From positions 3,072,466-3,136,465 of the forward strand of contig NZ_AP029612.1 in the NCBI RefSeq assembly GCF_040362915.1: DNA of 64,000 nt, given 5' to 3'. Shown here piece after piece: positions 8,616 through 18,454 of this stretch; position 1 is the first letter of the stretch; each line of letters starts with the position of its first letter. This stretch comes from Sediminibacterium sp. KACHI17. Its GTDB lineage: Bacteria > Bacteroidota > Bacteroidia > Chitinophagales > Chitinophagaceae. A program made the translations under genes and the position numbers. Below the pieces are notes generated by a model, which did not search any database, was not told the origin of the DNA, and saw nothing but the letters and a program-made list of their open reading frames with translations.

Positions 8616-11219
8616 ATGAACGTTAATAATTATACGATCAAGGCACAAGAAACAATACAAGCTGCTCAACAGCTGGCTTTCAATGCCAATCATCCTTCTA
8701 TTGAAACAGAACACTTGTTAAAGGCATTGATTGCGGATAAAGAAAGTCCAATCGCTTTTTTATTAAAGAAAAACAATGTTGCTATTCCTTTACTGGAAAC
8801 CAAATTGGAAGAGGCGTTTGAAAAGTTGCCGAAGAATCAAACAGGCGAGCCGGCGCAAACTATTAGCCGCGACTTGAATACTGTTTTCTTAAAGGCAAAT
8901 GCATTGCTAAAAGAGTTTAATGATGAGTTCATCAGTCCTGAGCACTTGATGTTGGCATTACTTCAGATCAATGATAATACCGCAAAGACCTTGAAAGATG
9001 CAGGTCTTACTGAGAAAGGATTGAAGACCGCCATCAAAGATCTTCGTAAAGGAGAGAGCATACAATCACAAACACAAGAGACACAGTTTAATGTCTTGAA
9101 TAAGTATGCGCGTAATCTGAATGAAGCTGCAAGACAAGGGAAATTGGATCCGGTGATTGGGCGGGATGAAGAGATCAGAAGAACACTCCATATTTTATCG
9201 CGCAGAAGTAAGAATAATCCAATTTTAGTAGGTGAGCCGGGTGTAGGTAAGACTGCTATTGCAGAAGGATTGGCAATGCGGATCATTAATGGTGATGTTC
9301 CTGAAAATTTGAAATCCAAGATCATCTTCACATTGGATATGGGACAGTTGATCGCGGGTGCTAAATACAAGGGTGAATTTGAAGAGCGATTGAAAGGGGT
9401 TGTGAAAGAAGTAGCAGCAAGTGATGGAGAGATCATATTATTTATTGATGAGATCCATACGCTGGTTGGAGCCGGAGGAGGTGAAGGTGCAATGGATGCT
9501 GCAAATATTCTCAAACCAGCTTTAGCACGTGGTGAATTACGTGCTATTGGAGCAACCACTTTGAATGAATACCAAAAATATTTTGAGAAGGATAAAGCAT
9601 TGGAACGCCGTTTTCAAAAAGTTATGATTGAAGAACCGGGAGTTGAAGATGCTATTTCTATTCTTCGTGGTTTAAAGGATCGTTATGAAACACACCATCA
9701 TGTTCGCATCAAAGATGAAGCGATCATTGCAGCGGTGGAATTATCCAATCGATACATTACTGATCGTTTCCTTCCAGATAAGGCAATAGATCTTATCGAT
9801 GAAAGTGCAGCAAAACTTCGATTAGAGATGAACTCTATGCCGGAGGAGCTAGATACCTTGGAAAGACAGATCCGTCAATTAGAGATTGAAAGAGAAGCGA
9901 TCAAACGTGAAGATGATGAAGAGAAACTGAAAGAACTCAATATTGAGATCAGTAATCTCAGTGTACAAAGAGATACCCTGAAAGCCAAATGGAAAAATGA
10001 AAAGGAGATTGTAGATAAGATACAACAAGCAAAAGCAGGTATTGAAACATTAAAGCTGGAAGCAGAACAGGCAGAAAGAAATGGAGATTATGGTAAGGTC
10101 GCTGAGATACGTTATGGAAAGATCAAAGAACAGGAAGCCGTGATCGCTGATTATACAGAGCAACTGAATCAATTGGGTGAACAAAGCAGAAGGTTGATGA
10201 AAGAGGAAGTAGATGCAGAAGATATCGCTGAGAATATTGCAAAAGCTACCGGTATTCCTGTTGCCAAGATGATGCAGAGTGAAAGAGAGAAATTATTACA
10301 TCTGGAAGAAGAATTGCATCAGCGTGTAGTTGGACAAGAAGAGGCGATCACCGCAGTGGCTGATGCTGTGAGAAGAAGTAGAGCAGGTCTGCAGGATCCA
10401 CGTAAACCTATCGGGTCATTTATATTCCTTGGTACCACAGGTGTCGGTAAAACTGAATTGGCCAAAGCATTAGCCGAATATTTATTTGATGACGAACATT
10501 TGATGACCCGAATAGACATGAGTGAATACCAGGAGAAGCACACAGTATCTAGATTGGTAGGTGCGCCTCCGGGCTATGTTGGTTATGATGAGGGTGGACA
10601 ACTAACCGAGGCTGTAAGAAGAAAACCTTATAGTGTTGTATTGTTGGATGAGATCGAAAAAGCACACCCGGATGTTTGGAACGTATTATTACAAGTGCTG
10701 GATGACGGACATTTAACTGATAATAAAGGCCGAACTGTCAATTTCAAGAATACCATTATTATTATGACAAGTAATATTGGTAGTCACTTGATTCAGGATG
10801 CTTTTGAAGGTGTTCGCGAAGAAAATGTAGCAGAAGCTACTGATAGAGCTAAGCATGAAGTAATGGACCTGTTGCGTAAAACCATTAGGCCTGAATTCCT
10901 GAATCGGGTAGATGAGATCATTATGTTTAGTCCATTGATGAAAAAACAGATCATGGGTATCGTAAAGATCCAGCTTGACGGCTTGAAAAAAATGGTCGCA
11001 GAAACAGGAATTCGATTAGAGTTTACCGAATATCTACTGGAGTTTTTGAGTGAGCAAGGTTACGATCCGCAAATGGGAGCAAGACCATTGAAACGTTTGA
11101 TTCAAAAACAAATTGTCAATGCATTAAGCAAAAAGATCCTGGCAGGAGAGATCGATAAATCACAAAAAGTACTGATCGATGCTTTTGATGGAGTGGTCGT
11201 ATTTAGAAATGAAGATTAA
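8616..11219 (+). CDS. clpB: ATP-dependent disaggregase ClpB
   Basis: This 867-residue Hsp100 protein resolves aggregates together with DnaK in the cytosol. All domains are present. The Clp-N double repeat spans residues 1-150. NBD1 has Walker [14 protein letters not shown] and Walker [15 protein letters not shown]. The long coiled-coil middle domain, about 400-525, distinguishes ClpB from ClpA. NBD2 has [15 protein letters not shown] and [14 protein letters not shown], and the C-terminal sensor 2 is GARPLKR. Full length, no defect. It is followed by a strong intrinsic terminator. Upstream there is no obvious CIRCE element; the ATG is preceded by AT-rich sequence containing TACCTTTT. Confidence 0.98.
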   Translation: MNVNNYTIKAQETIQAAQQLAFNANHPSIETEHLLKALIADKESPIAFLLKKNNVAIPLLETKLEEAFEKLPKNQTGEPAQTISRDLNTVFLKANALLKEFNDEFISPEHLMLALLQINDNTAKTLKDAGLTEKGLKTAIKDLRKGESIQSQTQETQFNVLNKYARNLNEAARQGKLDPVIGRDEEIRRTLHILSRRSKNNPILVGEPGVGKTAIAEGLAMRIINGDVPENLKSKIIFTLDMGQLIAGAKYKGEFEERLKGVVKEVAASDGEIILFIDEIHTLVGAGGGEGAMDAANILKPALARGELRAIGATTLNEYQKYFEKDKALERRFQKVMIEEPGVEDAISILRGLKDRYETHHHVRIKDEAIIAAVELSNRYITDRFLPDKAIDLIDESAAKLRLEMNSMPEELDTLERQIRQLEIEREAIKREDDEEKLKELNIEISNLSVQRDTLKAKWKNEKEIVDKIQQAKAGIETLKLEAEQAERNGDYGKVAEIRYGKIKEQEAVIADYTEQLNQLGEQSRRLMKEEVDAEDIAENIAKATGIPVAKMMQSEREKLLHLEEELHQRVVGQEEAITAVADAVRRSRAGLQDPRKPIGSFIFLGTTGVGKTELAKALAEYLFDDEHLMTRIDMSEYQEKHTVSRLVGAPPGYVGYDEGGQLTEAVRRKPYSVVLLDEIEKAHPDVWNVLLQVLDDGHLTDNKGRTVNFKNTIIIMTSNIGSHLIQDAFEGVREENVAEATDRAKHEVMDLLRKTIRPEFLNRVDEIIMFSPLMKKQIMGIVKIQLDGLKKMVAETGIRLEFTEYLLEFLSEQGYDPQMGARPLKRLIQKQIVNALSKKILAGEIDKSQKVLIDAFDGVVVFRNED

Positions 11220-11221
11220 TG

Positions 11222-11253
11222 AAAAGGCGGTTCATACATGAACCGCCTTTTTT
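11222..11253 (+). terminator. Intrinsic terminator after clpB
   Basis: Arms AAAAGGCGGTTCAT (11222-11235) and ATGAACCGCCTTTT (11238-11251) pair perfectly over 14 bases and run into a T-tract. The hairpin lies directly after the clpB stop codon and argues that the next gene starts at 11270, not at the ATG overlapping the stop. Confidence 0.9.
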
Positions 11254-11269
11254 GTATTTTGTAAGTGCT

Positions 11270-11782
11270 ATGACCCGATTTACAACCTCGCTCCAACAAT
11301 TTGATGAAAAAGGGGAGAAGTCCGGATGGACCTATATTCTTATTCCACAAGATATGGCGCTATCATTGTCACCGGGAAGTCGAAAAACATTTCGTGTTAA
11401 AGGAAAGATTGATGAATATAATATCAAAGGGGTAGCTGTGATGCCGATGGGAGATGGATCCTTTATTCTACCGGTGAATGCACAAATGCGTAAAGCACTA
11501 GGAAAGCGAAAAGGAGCCCTTGTCAAAGTTTCACTAGCGAAAGATCCTATGCAACCCGAAATCCCTCCTGCTTTGGCTGCATGTTTGGATGACGAACCTC
11601 AGGCAAAAACTTTTTTTGAGCAATTGCCTTTATCGCAACGTAATTATTATAGTAACTGGGTGGTTGCGGTTAAGTCAGAGTCATTACAGGCTACGAGAAT
11701 CGCACAAGTAATTGATGCACTACATCTTGGATATAATTTTGTAGCATTTATGCAATACCTGAAAGCACGAAAAAAACAATAA
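11270..11782 (+). CDS. YdeI/OmdA family protein with DUF1905 domain (copy 2)
   Basis: A 170-residue paralogue of the protein at 3032-3511, with the same order: DUF1905 (SGWTYILIP, FRVKGKIDEYNI, MPMGDGSFILPVNAQMRKALG) followed by the helical YdeI/OmdA part (PQAKTFFEQLPLSQRNYYSNWV). A longer frame begins at 11219 inside the clpB stop, but its first 17 codons run through the clpB terminator hairpin, so the ATG at 11270 is preferred. Cytosolic. Function is unknown beyond the family's association with stress or bacteriocin protection. It differs from copy 1 at most positions, so this is an old duplication or separate acquisition. Confidence 0.83.
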   Translation: MTRFTTSLQQFDEKGEKSGWTYILIPQDMALSLSPGSRKTFRVKGKIDEYNIKGVAVMPMGDGSFILPVNAQMRKALGKRKGALVKVSLAKDPMQPEIPPALAACLDDEPQAKTFFEQLPLSQRNYYSNWVVAVKSESLQATRIAQVIDALHLGYNFVAFMQYLKARKKQ

Positions 11783-11810
11783 GATCGACCATTCATCAAA
11801 TTTTTCACCC

Positions 11811-11836
11811 AATAACTTACTATTTAGTAAGTTATT
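11811..11836. promoter_or_regulatory. Palindromic operator before the tetR-family gene
   Basis: A perfect 26-base palindrome: arms AATAACTTACTA and TAGTAAGTTATT separated by TT. It ends 14 bases before the regulator's ATG, where it would cover the transcription start. Its core CTTACT....AGTAAG recurs before the next gene, which supports autoregulation by the adjacent TetR-type protein. Confidence 0.8.
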
Positions 11837-11850
11837 CCTAACTTCAAAAC

Positions 11851-12423
11851 ATGGCAGCCCGTCATACAGATACACGAGAAGAGATTGTCCGTATCGGAAC
11901 TCAGTTGATCAAAAGTCATGGGTATAATGCATTTAGTTATGCAGACATATCAGAACAATTGCAGATCAAAAATGCGGCAGTACATTACCATTTCAGGGGT
12001 AAAGAAGACCTGTTAGCAGAAGTGATCGATCAATATATTGCTCAATATCAACTATTGAAAAAGCAGTTGCTTCAGTTGAATGCCAGTGCCACTTTTGCCA
12101 TCGAAAAATTTGTAGAACGTTATTCTGTTTTAGTTGATTGTAATAGTATTTGCATCATCGGGTCTATTGCCTCAGATTACAATACACTGCCTGAATCTGT
12201 AAAAGAAAAAGTACATCAACTTGTGACCATGGTGTTGAAAATGGTAGAGGAAACGCTAGCTGCAGGAAAACGTACCGGAGAGTTTCAATTTGCTGAAACC
12301 CCCAAGACAAAGGCTTTATTGGTGATGACAAATTTAGCTGCTGGTGTACAATTGGCTCGTATTACCGGCAAAAAAGACTATGATACAATAAAACGTGCGA
12401 TCATTCGTCAACTTAAAGAGTAA
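11851..12423 (+). CDS. TetR/AcrR family transcriptional regulator
   Basis: The 190-residue protein has a typical TetR N-terminal DNA-binding domain: TREEIVRIGTQLIKSHGYNAFSY followed by helix-turn-helix ADISEQLQIKNAAVHYHFRGKEDLL. The C-terminal ligand domain (about 60-190) is divergent, as usual in the family, so the inducer cannot be guessed. It contains a Cys pair around CNSICIIGS. A 26-base palindrome lies just upstream and a near-copy lies before the following gene. This suggests that the protein represses itself and its neighbour. No transporter gene is adjacent on the same strand, unlike many TetR loci. Confidence 0.93.
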   Translation: MAARHTDTREEIVRIGTQLIKSHGYNAFSYADISEQLQIKNAAVHYHFRGKEDLLAEVIDQYIAQYQLLKKQLLQLNASATFAIEKFVERYSVLVDCNSICIIGSIASDYNTLPESVKEKVHQLVTMVLKMVEETLAAGKRTGEFQFAETPKTKALLVMTNLAAGVQLARITGKKDYDTIKRAIIRQLKE

Positions 12424-12438
12424 ATTTTTTTTAATCAA

Positions 12439-12462
12439 ATTACTTACTTATTAGTAAGTAAT
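12439..12462. promoter_or_regulatory. Second palindromic operator, before the secreted-protein gene
   Basis: Arms ATTACTTACT (12439-12448) and AGTAAGTAAT (12453-12462) are perfect inverted repeats around TATT. The 16-base core differs from that of the first operator only in the central bases. It ends 21 bases before the next ATG. Confidence 0.8.
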
Positions 12463-12483
12463 ATATCATCTAAAATCAAAACC

Positions 12484-13041
12484 ATGAAAAAAGTATTTAT
12501 TTACACTGCCTTCATCTTAGGCTTATTGCCAGTGTCATTATCTGCGCAAACAGAAACCAAAGGCACTATCATTACCAGTTCCAATAACGTGTTAGAAGGG
12601 ACGATCAAAGATCAATTACAGAAAAAAGGAAATATTGTATTACTAAGTGCATCAGGTGATAAAAAAACTTACTCACCCGCGGATGTATCAGGATTTACCA
12701 TGAATGGCAGTAAGTATATCGCTTATGCAAGTGATTTTTATAAAGAAATAGTAACCGGTAAGAAAGCTGCTCTTTATGTACGTGTTACAGATAACAGCGG
12801 TAAACTCTTATATAATGGAGCTGAAGTGGTATCAGTATCTACTGCAGAAGGAAAATCAGGCGATTATTATCTTCAATTAAAAAATGATGATAAACTGAAC
12901 TGGCTGTCAAAAAAGAATTTTAAGGACGAACTCACGAAGTTATGCGCTGATTGTAGCCTGGTAATAAGCAATATCAAGTCCGGACAATCCGATTATACGC
13001 AAATAACAAAACTGATCGAACAATACAACAACTGTCAGTAA
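12484..13041 (+). CDS. Secreted protein of unknown function, probable TetR target
   Basis: The 185-residue protein has a clear signal peptide (KKVFIYTAFILGLLPVSLSAQ). The mature part starts with a beta-rich section, TKGTIITSSNNVLEGTIKDQLQKK-like with GNIVLLSASGDKKTYSPADVSGF, which resembles small beta domains that describe a response to a stored value, and ends in a helical tail with two cysteines (CADC). I do not recognise a family with a known activity. The palindrome upstream matches the TetR operator, so expression is probably under that regulator. It is followed by a strong bidirectional hairpin. Confidence 0.75.
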   Translation: MKKVFIYTAFILGLLPVSLSAQTETKGTIITSSNNVLEGTIKDQLQKKGNIVLLSASGDKKTYSPADVSGFTMNGSKYIAYASDFYKEIVTGKKAALYVRVTDNSGKLLYNGAEVVSVSTAEGKSGDYYLQLKNDDKLNWLSKKNFKDELTKLCADCSLVISNIKSGQSDYTQITKLIEQYNNCQ

Positions 13042-13047
13042 AACTAA

Positions 13048-13079
13048 TGATAGCCTGATAGAAACCTATCAGGCTATCA
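13048..13079. terminator. Bidirectional terminator hairpin
   Basis: Arms TGATAGCCTGATAG (13048-13061) and CTATCAGGCTATCA (13066-13079) pair over 14 bases around AAAC. The hairpin lies between the converging secreted-protein and NIPSNAP genes and ends with TTTT on the plus strand. Confidence 0.8.
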
Positions 13080-13082
13080 CTT

Positions 13083-13853
13083 TTAAAGATCTGAATACTG
13101 CGTAGGTCTTAAAAACACAATATCAATTTTACTGACGGTGTTTTGATATTCAGACATTGTTGAAAGTCTTTTCCATTCTGGATCTTCAACAAAACTTTTC
13201 CAATGTTCATTACGGTCATCCATATTTTCAAAGCTGGTCATGTACATAAGATTGGGCATTCGGGCGCCACTCAATACTTCGCCATAAAAGACAGCATTGA
13301 AATTTAATCGCTTGAACAATATGATCTCTCCTCCTTTATTGAACATCTCTACTTTCTTTCGATAGATCTTTTCCGAAGCAGACTCATAACTTCTCAATTC
13401 GTAAATACGCATTTGAGCCGGATTCTTTAAAGCGGGCAAATCTAAATGAGGCATATCTGTGAATGAACGTAATACAATCGTTTCAAAGCGTTCATAAGTC
13501 GGATTATCATGTTTAGCCTGTAGATAGTCCATGCCATCACCCTGAAATTTTGTATCATTTAGCATACGATCTTCCAGTTGATAAAAATAGTCTGTTGAAG
13601 GAGCGGGTATCAATAGGTATAACTTTTTCATGGCAGCTGTATCATTGGTTATAGGCTTGAATACTCCCACTTTTGTAACACCATATCTTTTTGCAGCAGG
13701 CTTCCATGCTTTTTCGATGAACGTCTCAGTTCTTGTTAATTGTTCATCATTCTTGCAGTGGTATACCCTGATCAGATAAAAATCTCTTTTCGATTGTGTA
13801 TAGCCCGAGAAGGTGACCAACATCAGATAAATACATATCCATATCTTTTTCAT
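13083..13853 (-). CDS. Exported NIPSNAP family protein
   Basis: The 256-residue protein has a signal peptide (KKIWICIYLMLVTFSGYTQ) and two ferredoxin-like NIPSNAP-type halves: FYLIRVYHCKNDEQLTRTETFI near residues 26-48, and MRIYELRSYESASEKIYRKKVEMF around 148-170 with NLMYMTSFENMDDRNEHWKSF later. NIPSNAP domains belong to the dimeric alpha-beta barrel group; no enzymatic role is established for the bacterial secreted forms. It starts six bases after the M20 peptidase gene ends and is probably in one operon with it. Confidence 0.85.
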   Translation of the reverse strand: MKKIWICIYLMLVTFSGYTQSKRDFYLIRVYHCKNDEQLTRTETFIEKAWKPAAKRYGVTKVGVFKPITNDTAAMKKLYLLIPAPSTDYFYQLEDRMLNDTKFQGDGMDYLQAKHDNPTYERFETIVLRSFTDMPHLDLPALKNPAQMRIYELRSYESASEKIYRKKVEMFNKGGEIILFKRLNFNAVFYGEVLSGARMPNLMYMTSFENMDDRNEHWKSFVEDPEWKRLSTMSEYQNTVSKIDIVFLRPTQYSDL

Positions 13854-13859
13854 AAATAA

Positions 13860-15158
13860 TTATTGAGCTTGTGTAAGACGATAAATTAAAATTGCAGCAC
13901 GCTGTATCAAAAGTGGCAGGTCGTTGAGATTGATGGTTTCACCAACTGCATGAGCTCCTTTACCTGATGCCCCCAATCCATCAATACAATCTACATATTT
14001 TGCTATATAAGAAATATCTCCGGCACCTCTTGAACCCGGGTCTCCGGCACGAGCAGGACCGAGCCCCATATCCTGGGATACTTTATCGACCCATGATCTC
14101 AATGCATCATTCCCTTTAGTAGGCTCCATAGCAGGAATCCCGTCAGTGAAGGAGATATTTGCTTTTGTACCATTCAGGTTTTGGTTTGAAACAATAGCCC
14201 GCATTTTTTCACGGGCATTCTCTCTTTGTTGTTCAGTGAGGAAACGAAGATCTCCTTCCACGATCACAGCGGGGGAAATGATATTGGTCTTGCCTAATAC
14301 CGAAGCTTTTATTTGTGTATGATCATACTGCATTTCTGATCCACCAACTATAATGCCTGGATTAAAAGTGAGGTATTTTTCACTCGATAAGTTTTCACGA
14401 AAGGTGTTCAAAATACGCGCTGCTTCATAAATAGCGCCATAACCTGATCCTTGCCCAAACACACCTGCAGAATGTCCGGTTTTAGCACTTACTTCCAATT
14501 TCCAACTGCTGAAGCCTCTTCTACCAATTGCAATGGTATTCATTCCTTGCGCAGTTTCAAATCCTAGCGCAACATCCGCTGCTTTTGCTCTTTCAATGAA
14601 GTCTGCACGACTAATACTGGTAGGTTTACCCGATTCTTCTTCATCCCCGGTAAAGTATACTACGATAGATGAATTTTCCAGTAGCCCTAATGATGCTAAT
14701 GCCTGTAATGCCATTACCACCACTACATCGCCTCCTTTCATGTCATTCACACCCTGACCGGTAGCTGTGGAGTCATTGATCTTAGTATAGGGGGTGAAAG
14801 GCATGTCGGGCTCAAAAACTGTATCCAGATGTCCGATAATAAAGACCTTTTTTCCTTTATTACCTTTTCTGGAGGCAACTAGGTGTCCGGCTCGTTTTAA
14901 TGAGTCAGGTAATGATACCCATTCAGTTTGTAAACCGGCTTTTTTTAATTCCCTGCTAAAAACTTCACCCGTTTTTTTGACACCGGCAATATTAAATGTG
15001 CCACTATTAATATTTACAGCCTCTTCCAGTAATTTTTCCGCATAGATCCGATTCGATTTTACCCAATTCATGATCTTGATCTCGGTATCTGAAAGTCCCT
15101 GCGAAAAAATTTTTTGGATCAGAAGCAACGCAACAACCAAAGCCTGTATCTTTTTCAT
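13860..15158 (-). CDS. Secreted M20 family metallopeptidase (glutamate carboxypeptidase-like)
   Basis: The 432-residue protein has a signal peptide and a complete M20 catalytic core. Visible are GHLDTVF (zinc ligand His plus Asp), GVNDMKGGDVV (bridging Asp), FTGDEEESGKP (catalytic Glu pair), and GASGKGAHAVGETIN near the C-terminus (zinc His). A dimerisation domain lies in between (TGHSAGVFGQGSG). The set is closest to carboxypeptidase G2/glutamate carboxypeptidases that remove C-terminal residues from folate-like or peptide substrates. The actual substrate is not determined. It leads an operon with the NIPSNAP gene. Confidence 0.9.
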   Translation of the reverse strand: MKKIQALVVALLLIQKIFSQGLSDTEIKIMNWVKSNRIYAEKLLEEAVNINSGTFNIAGVKKTGEVFSRELKKAGLQTEWVSLPDSLKRAGHLVASRKGNKGKKVFIIGHLDTVFEPDMPFTPYTKINDSTATGQGVNDMKGGDVVVVMALQALASLGLLENSSIVVYFTGDEEESGKPTSISRADFIERAKAADVALGFETAQGMNTIAIGRRGFSSWKLEVSAKTGHSAGVFGQGSGYGAIYEAARILNTFRENLSSEKYLTFNPGIIVGGSEMQYDHTQIKASVLGKTNIISPAVIVEGDLRFLTEQQRENAREKMRAIVSNQNLNGTKANISFTDGIPAMEPTKGNDALRSWVDKVSQDMGLGPARAGDPGSRGAGDISYIAKYVDCIDGLGASGKGAHAVGETINLNDLPLLIQRAAILIYRLTQAQ

Positions 15159-15455
15159 GTAACTCGTTTGATGAAGACCAAGTTAATGAGATTTCATTCA
15201 TCTGTGACAGGAATTTGGCCAAATACCTGATGAGATGAGTTTGTTAGTGGTCAGGAAGATGCGATCATTCACCCAAAACTTTACAGAGAAAAATTGATAT
15301 CGTGAGGTATAGGGCAGTATCGTATCCATAAGCGAACCTAAAAATATCCTTTAACAAAACCTTAGTACACATTAGGCATTCTTTTTGTCTCTAACCAAAT
15401 AATACAGATAAATATCAATGCCGATGATTGAATGCTACGCTAAAATCAAGCACAC
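15159..15455. other. Intergenic region between divergent genes, no gene seen
   Basis: A 297-base divergent spacer. I see no ORF of note, no RNA gene and no exact TAnnTTTG box close to either start. It presumably holds both promoters. Confidence 0.5.
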
Positions 15456-16340
15456 ATGAAAACAAAACAAGTATTACTCGGAACCCTGATGTTATTTGCT
15501 ATTGCATTTACAATAACATCTTGTCAAAAATCTGAATCTGCACAAGCACCGGCAGGAAAACAAAATCTTAGTTTGTATATGACGGATGGTCCTGGTTTTT
15601 TCGATCAGGTATTCGTAGATATCAAATCGATTCAGGTATTAGTGGATACCAGTAAAGATACCCGCAAGAACGATACCTGTAACTGGGATAGATTAGGTGC
15701 ATATATCGGATCTACATTAGGCAACAGAAAAGATTCAGGATTGGTATGGACGAATTTGAATATTCGTGCAGGCGTCTATGATATTTTGAATCTTCGTAAT
15801 GGCGTAGACACCCTATTGGCAGCTACCGATATCCCTAAAGGAGCCATTCGATTGATCAGAATCGAGATCGGCACGCAAAATTCAGTAGTGAAAGATAGTG
15901 TTACATATCCGCTTTACTGGCCTGAAAATAAACCTAATTATATCCTGATCAAATTGAAAGGAAACGAATGTGAAGAATACCTGCCGGGAAGAATTCGTTT
16001 GTGGCTTGATTTTGATATCAGCAGATCTGTGATCGTTGTGAATAACAATAAGTTTTACCTGAAGCCGATCTTCCACATTTTCGTTGAGAAGAGAACAGCG
16101 AGTGTTTCCGGTAAAGTAAAACCTCAGGATGCAAAAGCTGTCTTGACACTGTTCAACAATACTGATACTGCTTATGCATTACCGAATAAGAATGGTGAAT
16201 TTAAGATGAGAGGTTTGAAAGATGGTGTATACTCATTATTCATCAATGGTTCTAATAACTACAAAGACACAACCATTAATAATATTAAAGTTGAAGCACC
16301 TAAGAATACCAATGTAGGTGTTATCGAACTCAAAAAGTAG
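15456..16340 (+). CDS. DUF4382 domain lipoprotein
   Basis: The 294-residue protein has a lipoprotein signal ([13 protein letters not shown], lipidated cysteine at about residue 23). DUF4382 follows: [50 protein letters not shown] and [15 protein letters not shown]. The C-terminal 80 residues ([35 protein letters not shown]) look like a carboxypeptidase regulatory-like beta-sandwich. It is probably exposed in the periplasm or on the surface. No catalytic residues are apparent. It is a single gene with its own terminator. Confidence 0.88.
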   Translation: MKTKQVLLGTLMLFAIAFTITSCQKSESAQAPAGKQNLSLYMTDGPGFFDQVFVDIKSIQVLVDTSKDTRKNDTCNWDRLGAYIGSTLGNRKDSGLVWTNLNIRAGVYDILNLRNGVDTLLAATDIPKGAIRLIRIEIGTQNSVVKDSVTYPLYWPENKPNYILIKLKGNECEEYLPGRIRLWLDFDISRSVIVVNNNKFYLKPIFHIFVEKRTASVSGKVKPQDAKAVLTLFNNTDTAYALPNKNGEFKMRGLKDGVYSLFINGSNNYKDTTINNIKVEAPKNTNVGVIELKK

Positions 16341-16360
16341 GTTTTCAAGAGCAAGGGTTA

Positions 16361-16388
16361 AGGGGAGCTTTCGGGCTCCTCTTTTTTT
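16361..16388 (+). terminator. Intrinsic terminator after the DUF4382 gene
   Basis: Arms AGGGGAGC (16361-16368) and GCTCCTCT (16375-16382) pair with one G-T wobble, followed by a run of T. Confidence 0.85.
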
Positions 16389-16465
16389 ATGCCCAAACTT
16401 TGGTTCCTTGTTCAATCTTCGCGGGAATATGGCAACTTTGCATCGGTCATTTCAAAATAGTATGT

Positions 16466-17680
16466 ATGCAAAACCGTAAAGCTGCGATCGGATTTATTTT
16501 TATTACACTATTGATCGATGTAACCGGATTAGGGCTGATCATTCCTGTTATGCCAAAATTGATAGAAGATCTTTTACAAACTTCTGATATTAGTAAGGCA
16601 TCACAGTATGGAGGATGGCTTACGTTCGCTTATGCATTCATACAGTTTCTTTTTGCTCCGGTTTTGGGTAATTTGAGTGATAAGTATGGCCGCAGACCTG
16701 TTTTACTTTTATCCTTGCTGGGGTTTGGGATCGATTATCTTTTTCTTTCATTCGCTCCTTCTATCGGATGGTTATTTGTGGGAAGAATTATTGCAGGAAT
16801 TACAGGTGCCAGTTTCACCACTGCTTCTGCATACATAGCTGATATCAGTACGAATGAGAATCGTGCACAAAATTTTGGGATGATCGGTGCTGCTTTCGGA
16901 TTGGGTTTTATCCTGGGTCCTATGATCGGTGGTTTATTAGGCGAATTAGGAGCACGTGTTCCATTTTTTGTTGCTGCAGGTTTGGCATTACTGAATTGTG
17001 CATATGGTTATTTCGTATTGCCTGAATCTTTATCGAAAGAAAACCGAAGACCCTTTGAATGGAAAAGAGCCAATCCAATCGGGTCTTTATTGCAATTGAG
17101 AAAATATCCTTCTGTTGCGGGGCTCATCATTTCTTTGATCCTGATTTATATCGCCGGACATGCCGTTCAAAGCAATTGGAGTTATTTTAATATTGAACGT
17201 TTTGGATGGAGTCCTAAGATGATCGGTATTTCTTTGGGAATTGTTGGATTATTGGTAGGGGGTGTTCAGGGTGGATTGGTACGTGTGATCAATCCCCGTA
17301 TCGGAAATGAAAAAAGTATTTATGTCGGGCTCGGGCTGTATGCATTGGGTCTATTACTCTTTGCATTCGCAACTGAAGGATGGATGATGTTTGTTTTTTT
17401 GATCCCTTATTGTTTGGGTGGGATTGCAGGACCCGCTTTACAATCGATCATATCTGGCCATGTTCCGCCCAATGAACAAGGGGAATTACAAGGGGCGCTG
17501 ACCAGTTTAATGAGCGCTACCTCTATTGTCGGTCCGCTTGTGATGACAAATCTTTTTGCCTACTTTACTCATAAAGAAGCGCCCGTTTATTTTCCGGGCG
17601 CCGCATTCTTTTTAGGTGCATTATTGATGATCGCTAGTACTTACTATGCTTATAAGGCATTGCATACTAAAAGCCAGTAA
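16466..17680 (+). CDS. Major facilitator superfamily exporter, TCR/Tet type
   Basis: The 404-residue protein has twelve predicted membrane helices. The family motif A is [14 protein letters not shown] in the loop after helix 2, and motif C-like glycine-rich stretches ([13 protein letters not shown]) are in helix 5. This places it with drug:proton antiporters related to TetA. Tetracycline resistance cannot be inferred; most chromosomal members in Bacteroidota have unknown substrates. The start chosen is the ATG at 16466 ([12 protein letters not shown]); the open frame extends to 16400, but the extra residues are not family-like. CAACTTTG (16433-16440) resembles a -7 box 25 bases upstream. Confidence 0.88.
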   Translation: MQNRKAAIGFIFITLLIDVTGLGLIIPVMPKLIEDLLQTSDISKASQYGGWLTFAYAFIQFLFAPVLGNLSDKYGRRPVLLLSLLGFGIDYLFLSFAPSIGWLFVGRIIAGITGASFTTASAYIADISTNENRAQNFGMIGAAFGLGFILGPMIGGLLGELGARVPFFVAAGLALLNCAYGYFVLPESLSKENRRPFEWKRANPIGSLLQLRKYPSVAGLIISLILIYIAGHAVQSNWSYFNIERFGWSPKMIGISLGIVGLLVGGVQGGLVRVINPRIGNEKSIYVGLGLYALGLLLFAFATEGWMMFVFLIPYCLGGIAGPALQSIISGHVPPNEQGELQGALTSLMSATSIVGPLVMTNLFAYFTHKEAPVYFPGAAFFLGALLMIASTYYAYKALHTKSQ

Positions 17681-17681
17681 G

Positions 17682-18200
17682 CTAATCTTCAACTTCAACA
17701 ATCATTTCAATTTCAACAGCCATATTCATCGGTAATGCTACCATGCCAACAGCACTTCTGGCATGTTTACCTTTATCACCGAATACCGCCACCATCAGAT
17801 CAGAGAAGCCATTGATCACTTTGGGTTGATCTGCAAATGTCTCTGTACTGTTTACCATTCCCAATACTTTTATCACTCGTTTCACTTTTGAAAGATCACC
17901 GATTGCAGCTTTTATTGTCGATAATAAATTGATGCCCGTCAATTTTGCAGCAGCATATCCTTCTTCTATTGTAAGATCTTTCCCGACTTTTCCTGTTGTA
18001 TACTTACCCTCGCTATTAGCAGGACCATGACCTGATAAAAAAATGAGATTACCTGTGCGAACAAATTTCACATAATTCGCCACCGGATTTGTAGGTGCAG
18101 GTAAAACAATGCCCATGGTTTTTAATTTGTCTTCAGGAGTCTGTGCTATTAATGAAGAGAAAAAAAAGTAGCTAATAAAAAGTAGAAATAATTTTTTCAT
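17682..18200 (-). CDS. Exported RidA (YjgF/YER057c/UK114) family protein
   Basis: The 172-residue protein carries a signal peptide (KKLFLLFISYFFFSSLIAQ), then a RidA domain: LIFLSGHGPANSEGKYTTGKVG, a middle AAIGDLSKVKRVIKVLGMVNSTE and the C-terminal RSAVGMVALPMNMAVEIEMIVE. The arginine in RSAVG is the residue that binds the carboxylate of imine substrates in RidA. Cytosolic RidA deaminates reactive enamine/imines. A periplasmic version is less common, and its substrate is unknown. The gene converges on the MFS exporter, with the two stops only one base apart. Confidence 0.88.
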   Translation of the reverse strand: MKKLFLLFISYFFFSSLIAQTPEDKLKTMGIVLPAPTNPVANYVKFVRTGNLIFLSGHGPANSEGKYTTGKVGKDLTIEEGYAAAKLTGINLLSTIKAAIGDLSKVKRVIKVLGMVNSTETFADQPKVINGFSDLMVAVFGDKGKHARSAVGMVALPMNMAVEIEMIVEVED

Positions 18201-18283
18201 GTGTGTATATTTTTAATGTAAAGGCAACAGTGATCTAGAAATTTTTCTATTTCATTTTCAAAGCGCATCATTGTGATGAGTGA

Positions 18284-18363
18284 ACGCTAACGCTAATTTA
18301 ACAGATCATTCTCAAAAGAGAGAGAGGCGAAGGAAAAGCTTGCTAAGTACTGATTGTTAGCGT
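18284..18363. repeat. Widely spaced inverted repeat upstream of the cold-shock gene
   Basis: ACGCTAAC (18284-18291) and its exact complement GTTAGCGT (18356-18363) lie 64 bases apart in the divergent ridA/csp spacer (18201-18484). No gene is visible in that spacer. Confidence 0.4.
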
Positions 18364-18446
18364 ATTGCAATGGTATTACTGGTAAGAAAATAGGATCATG
18401 ATGATCATCAGTAGTTCATTTAATTGGTGGGGGAGCTTTTTAGCTG

Positions 18447-18454
18447 TACATTTG
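18447..18454 (+). promoter_or_regulatory. TAnnTTTG promoter box of the cold-shock gene
   Basis: TACATTTG lies 30 bases before the start codon at 18485. This predicts a leader of about 25 bases, short for a cold-shock mRNA. Confidence 0.6.

Noticed and set aside
8963..9559. Long antisense open frame within clpB
   Set aside because: It is rich in Ser, Pro, Ile and Ala as expected from a shadow of a conserved gene, has no recognisable domain, and lies wholly inside an intact clpB.
11219..11269. Start of the second YdeI protein overlapping the clpB stop
   Set aside because: The codons pass through the perfect clpB terminator hairpin, and the family homology begins after the ATG at 11270.
16466..17680. 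Tetracycline-resistance gene
   Set aside because: It belongs to the broad TCR/Tet exporter group, but chromosomal members are usually not resistance genes and there is no adjacent regulator or mobile context.
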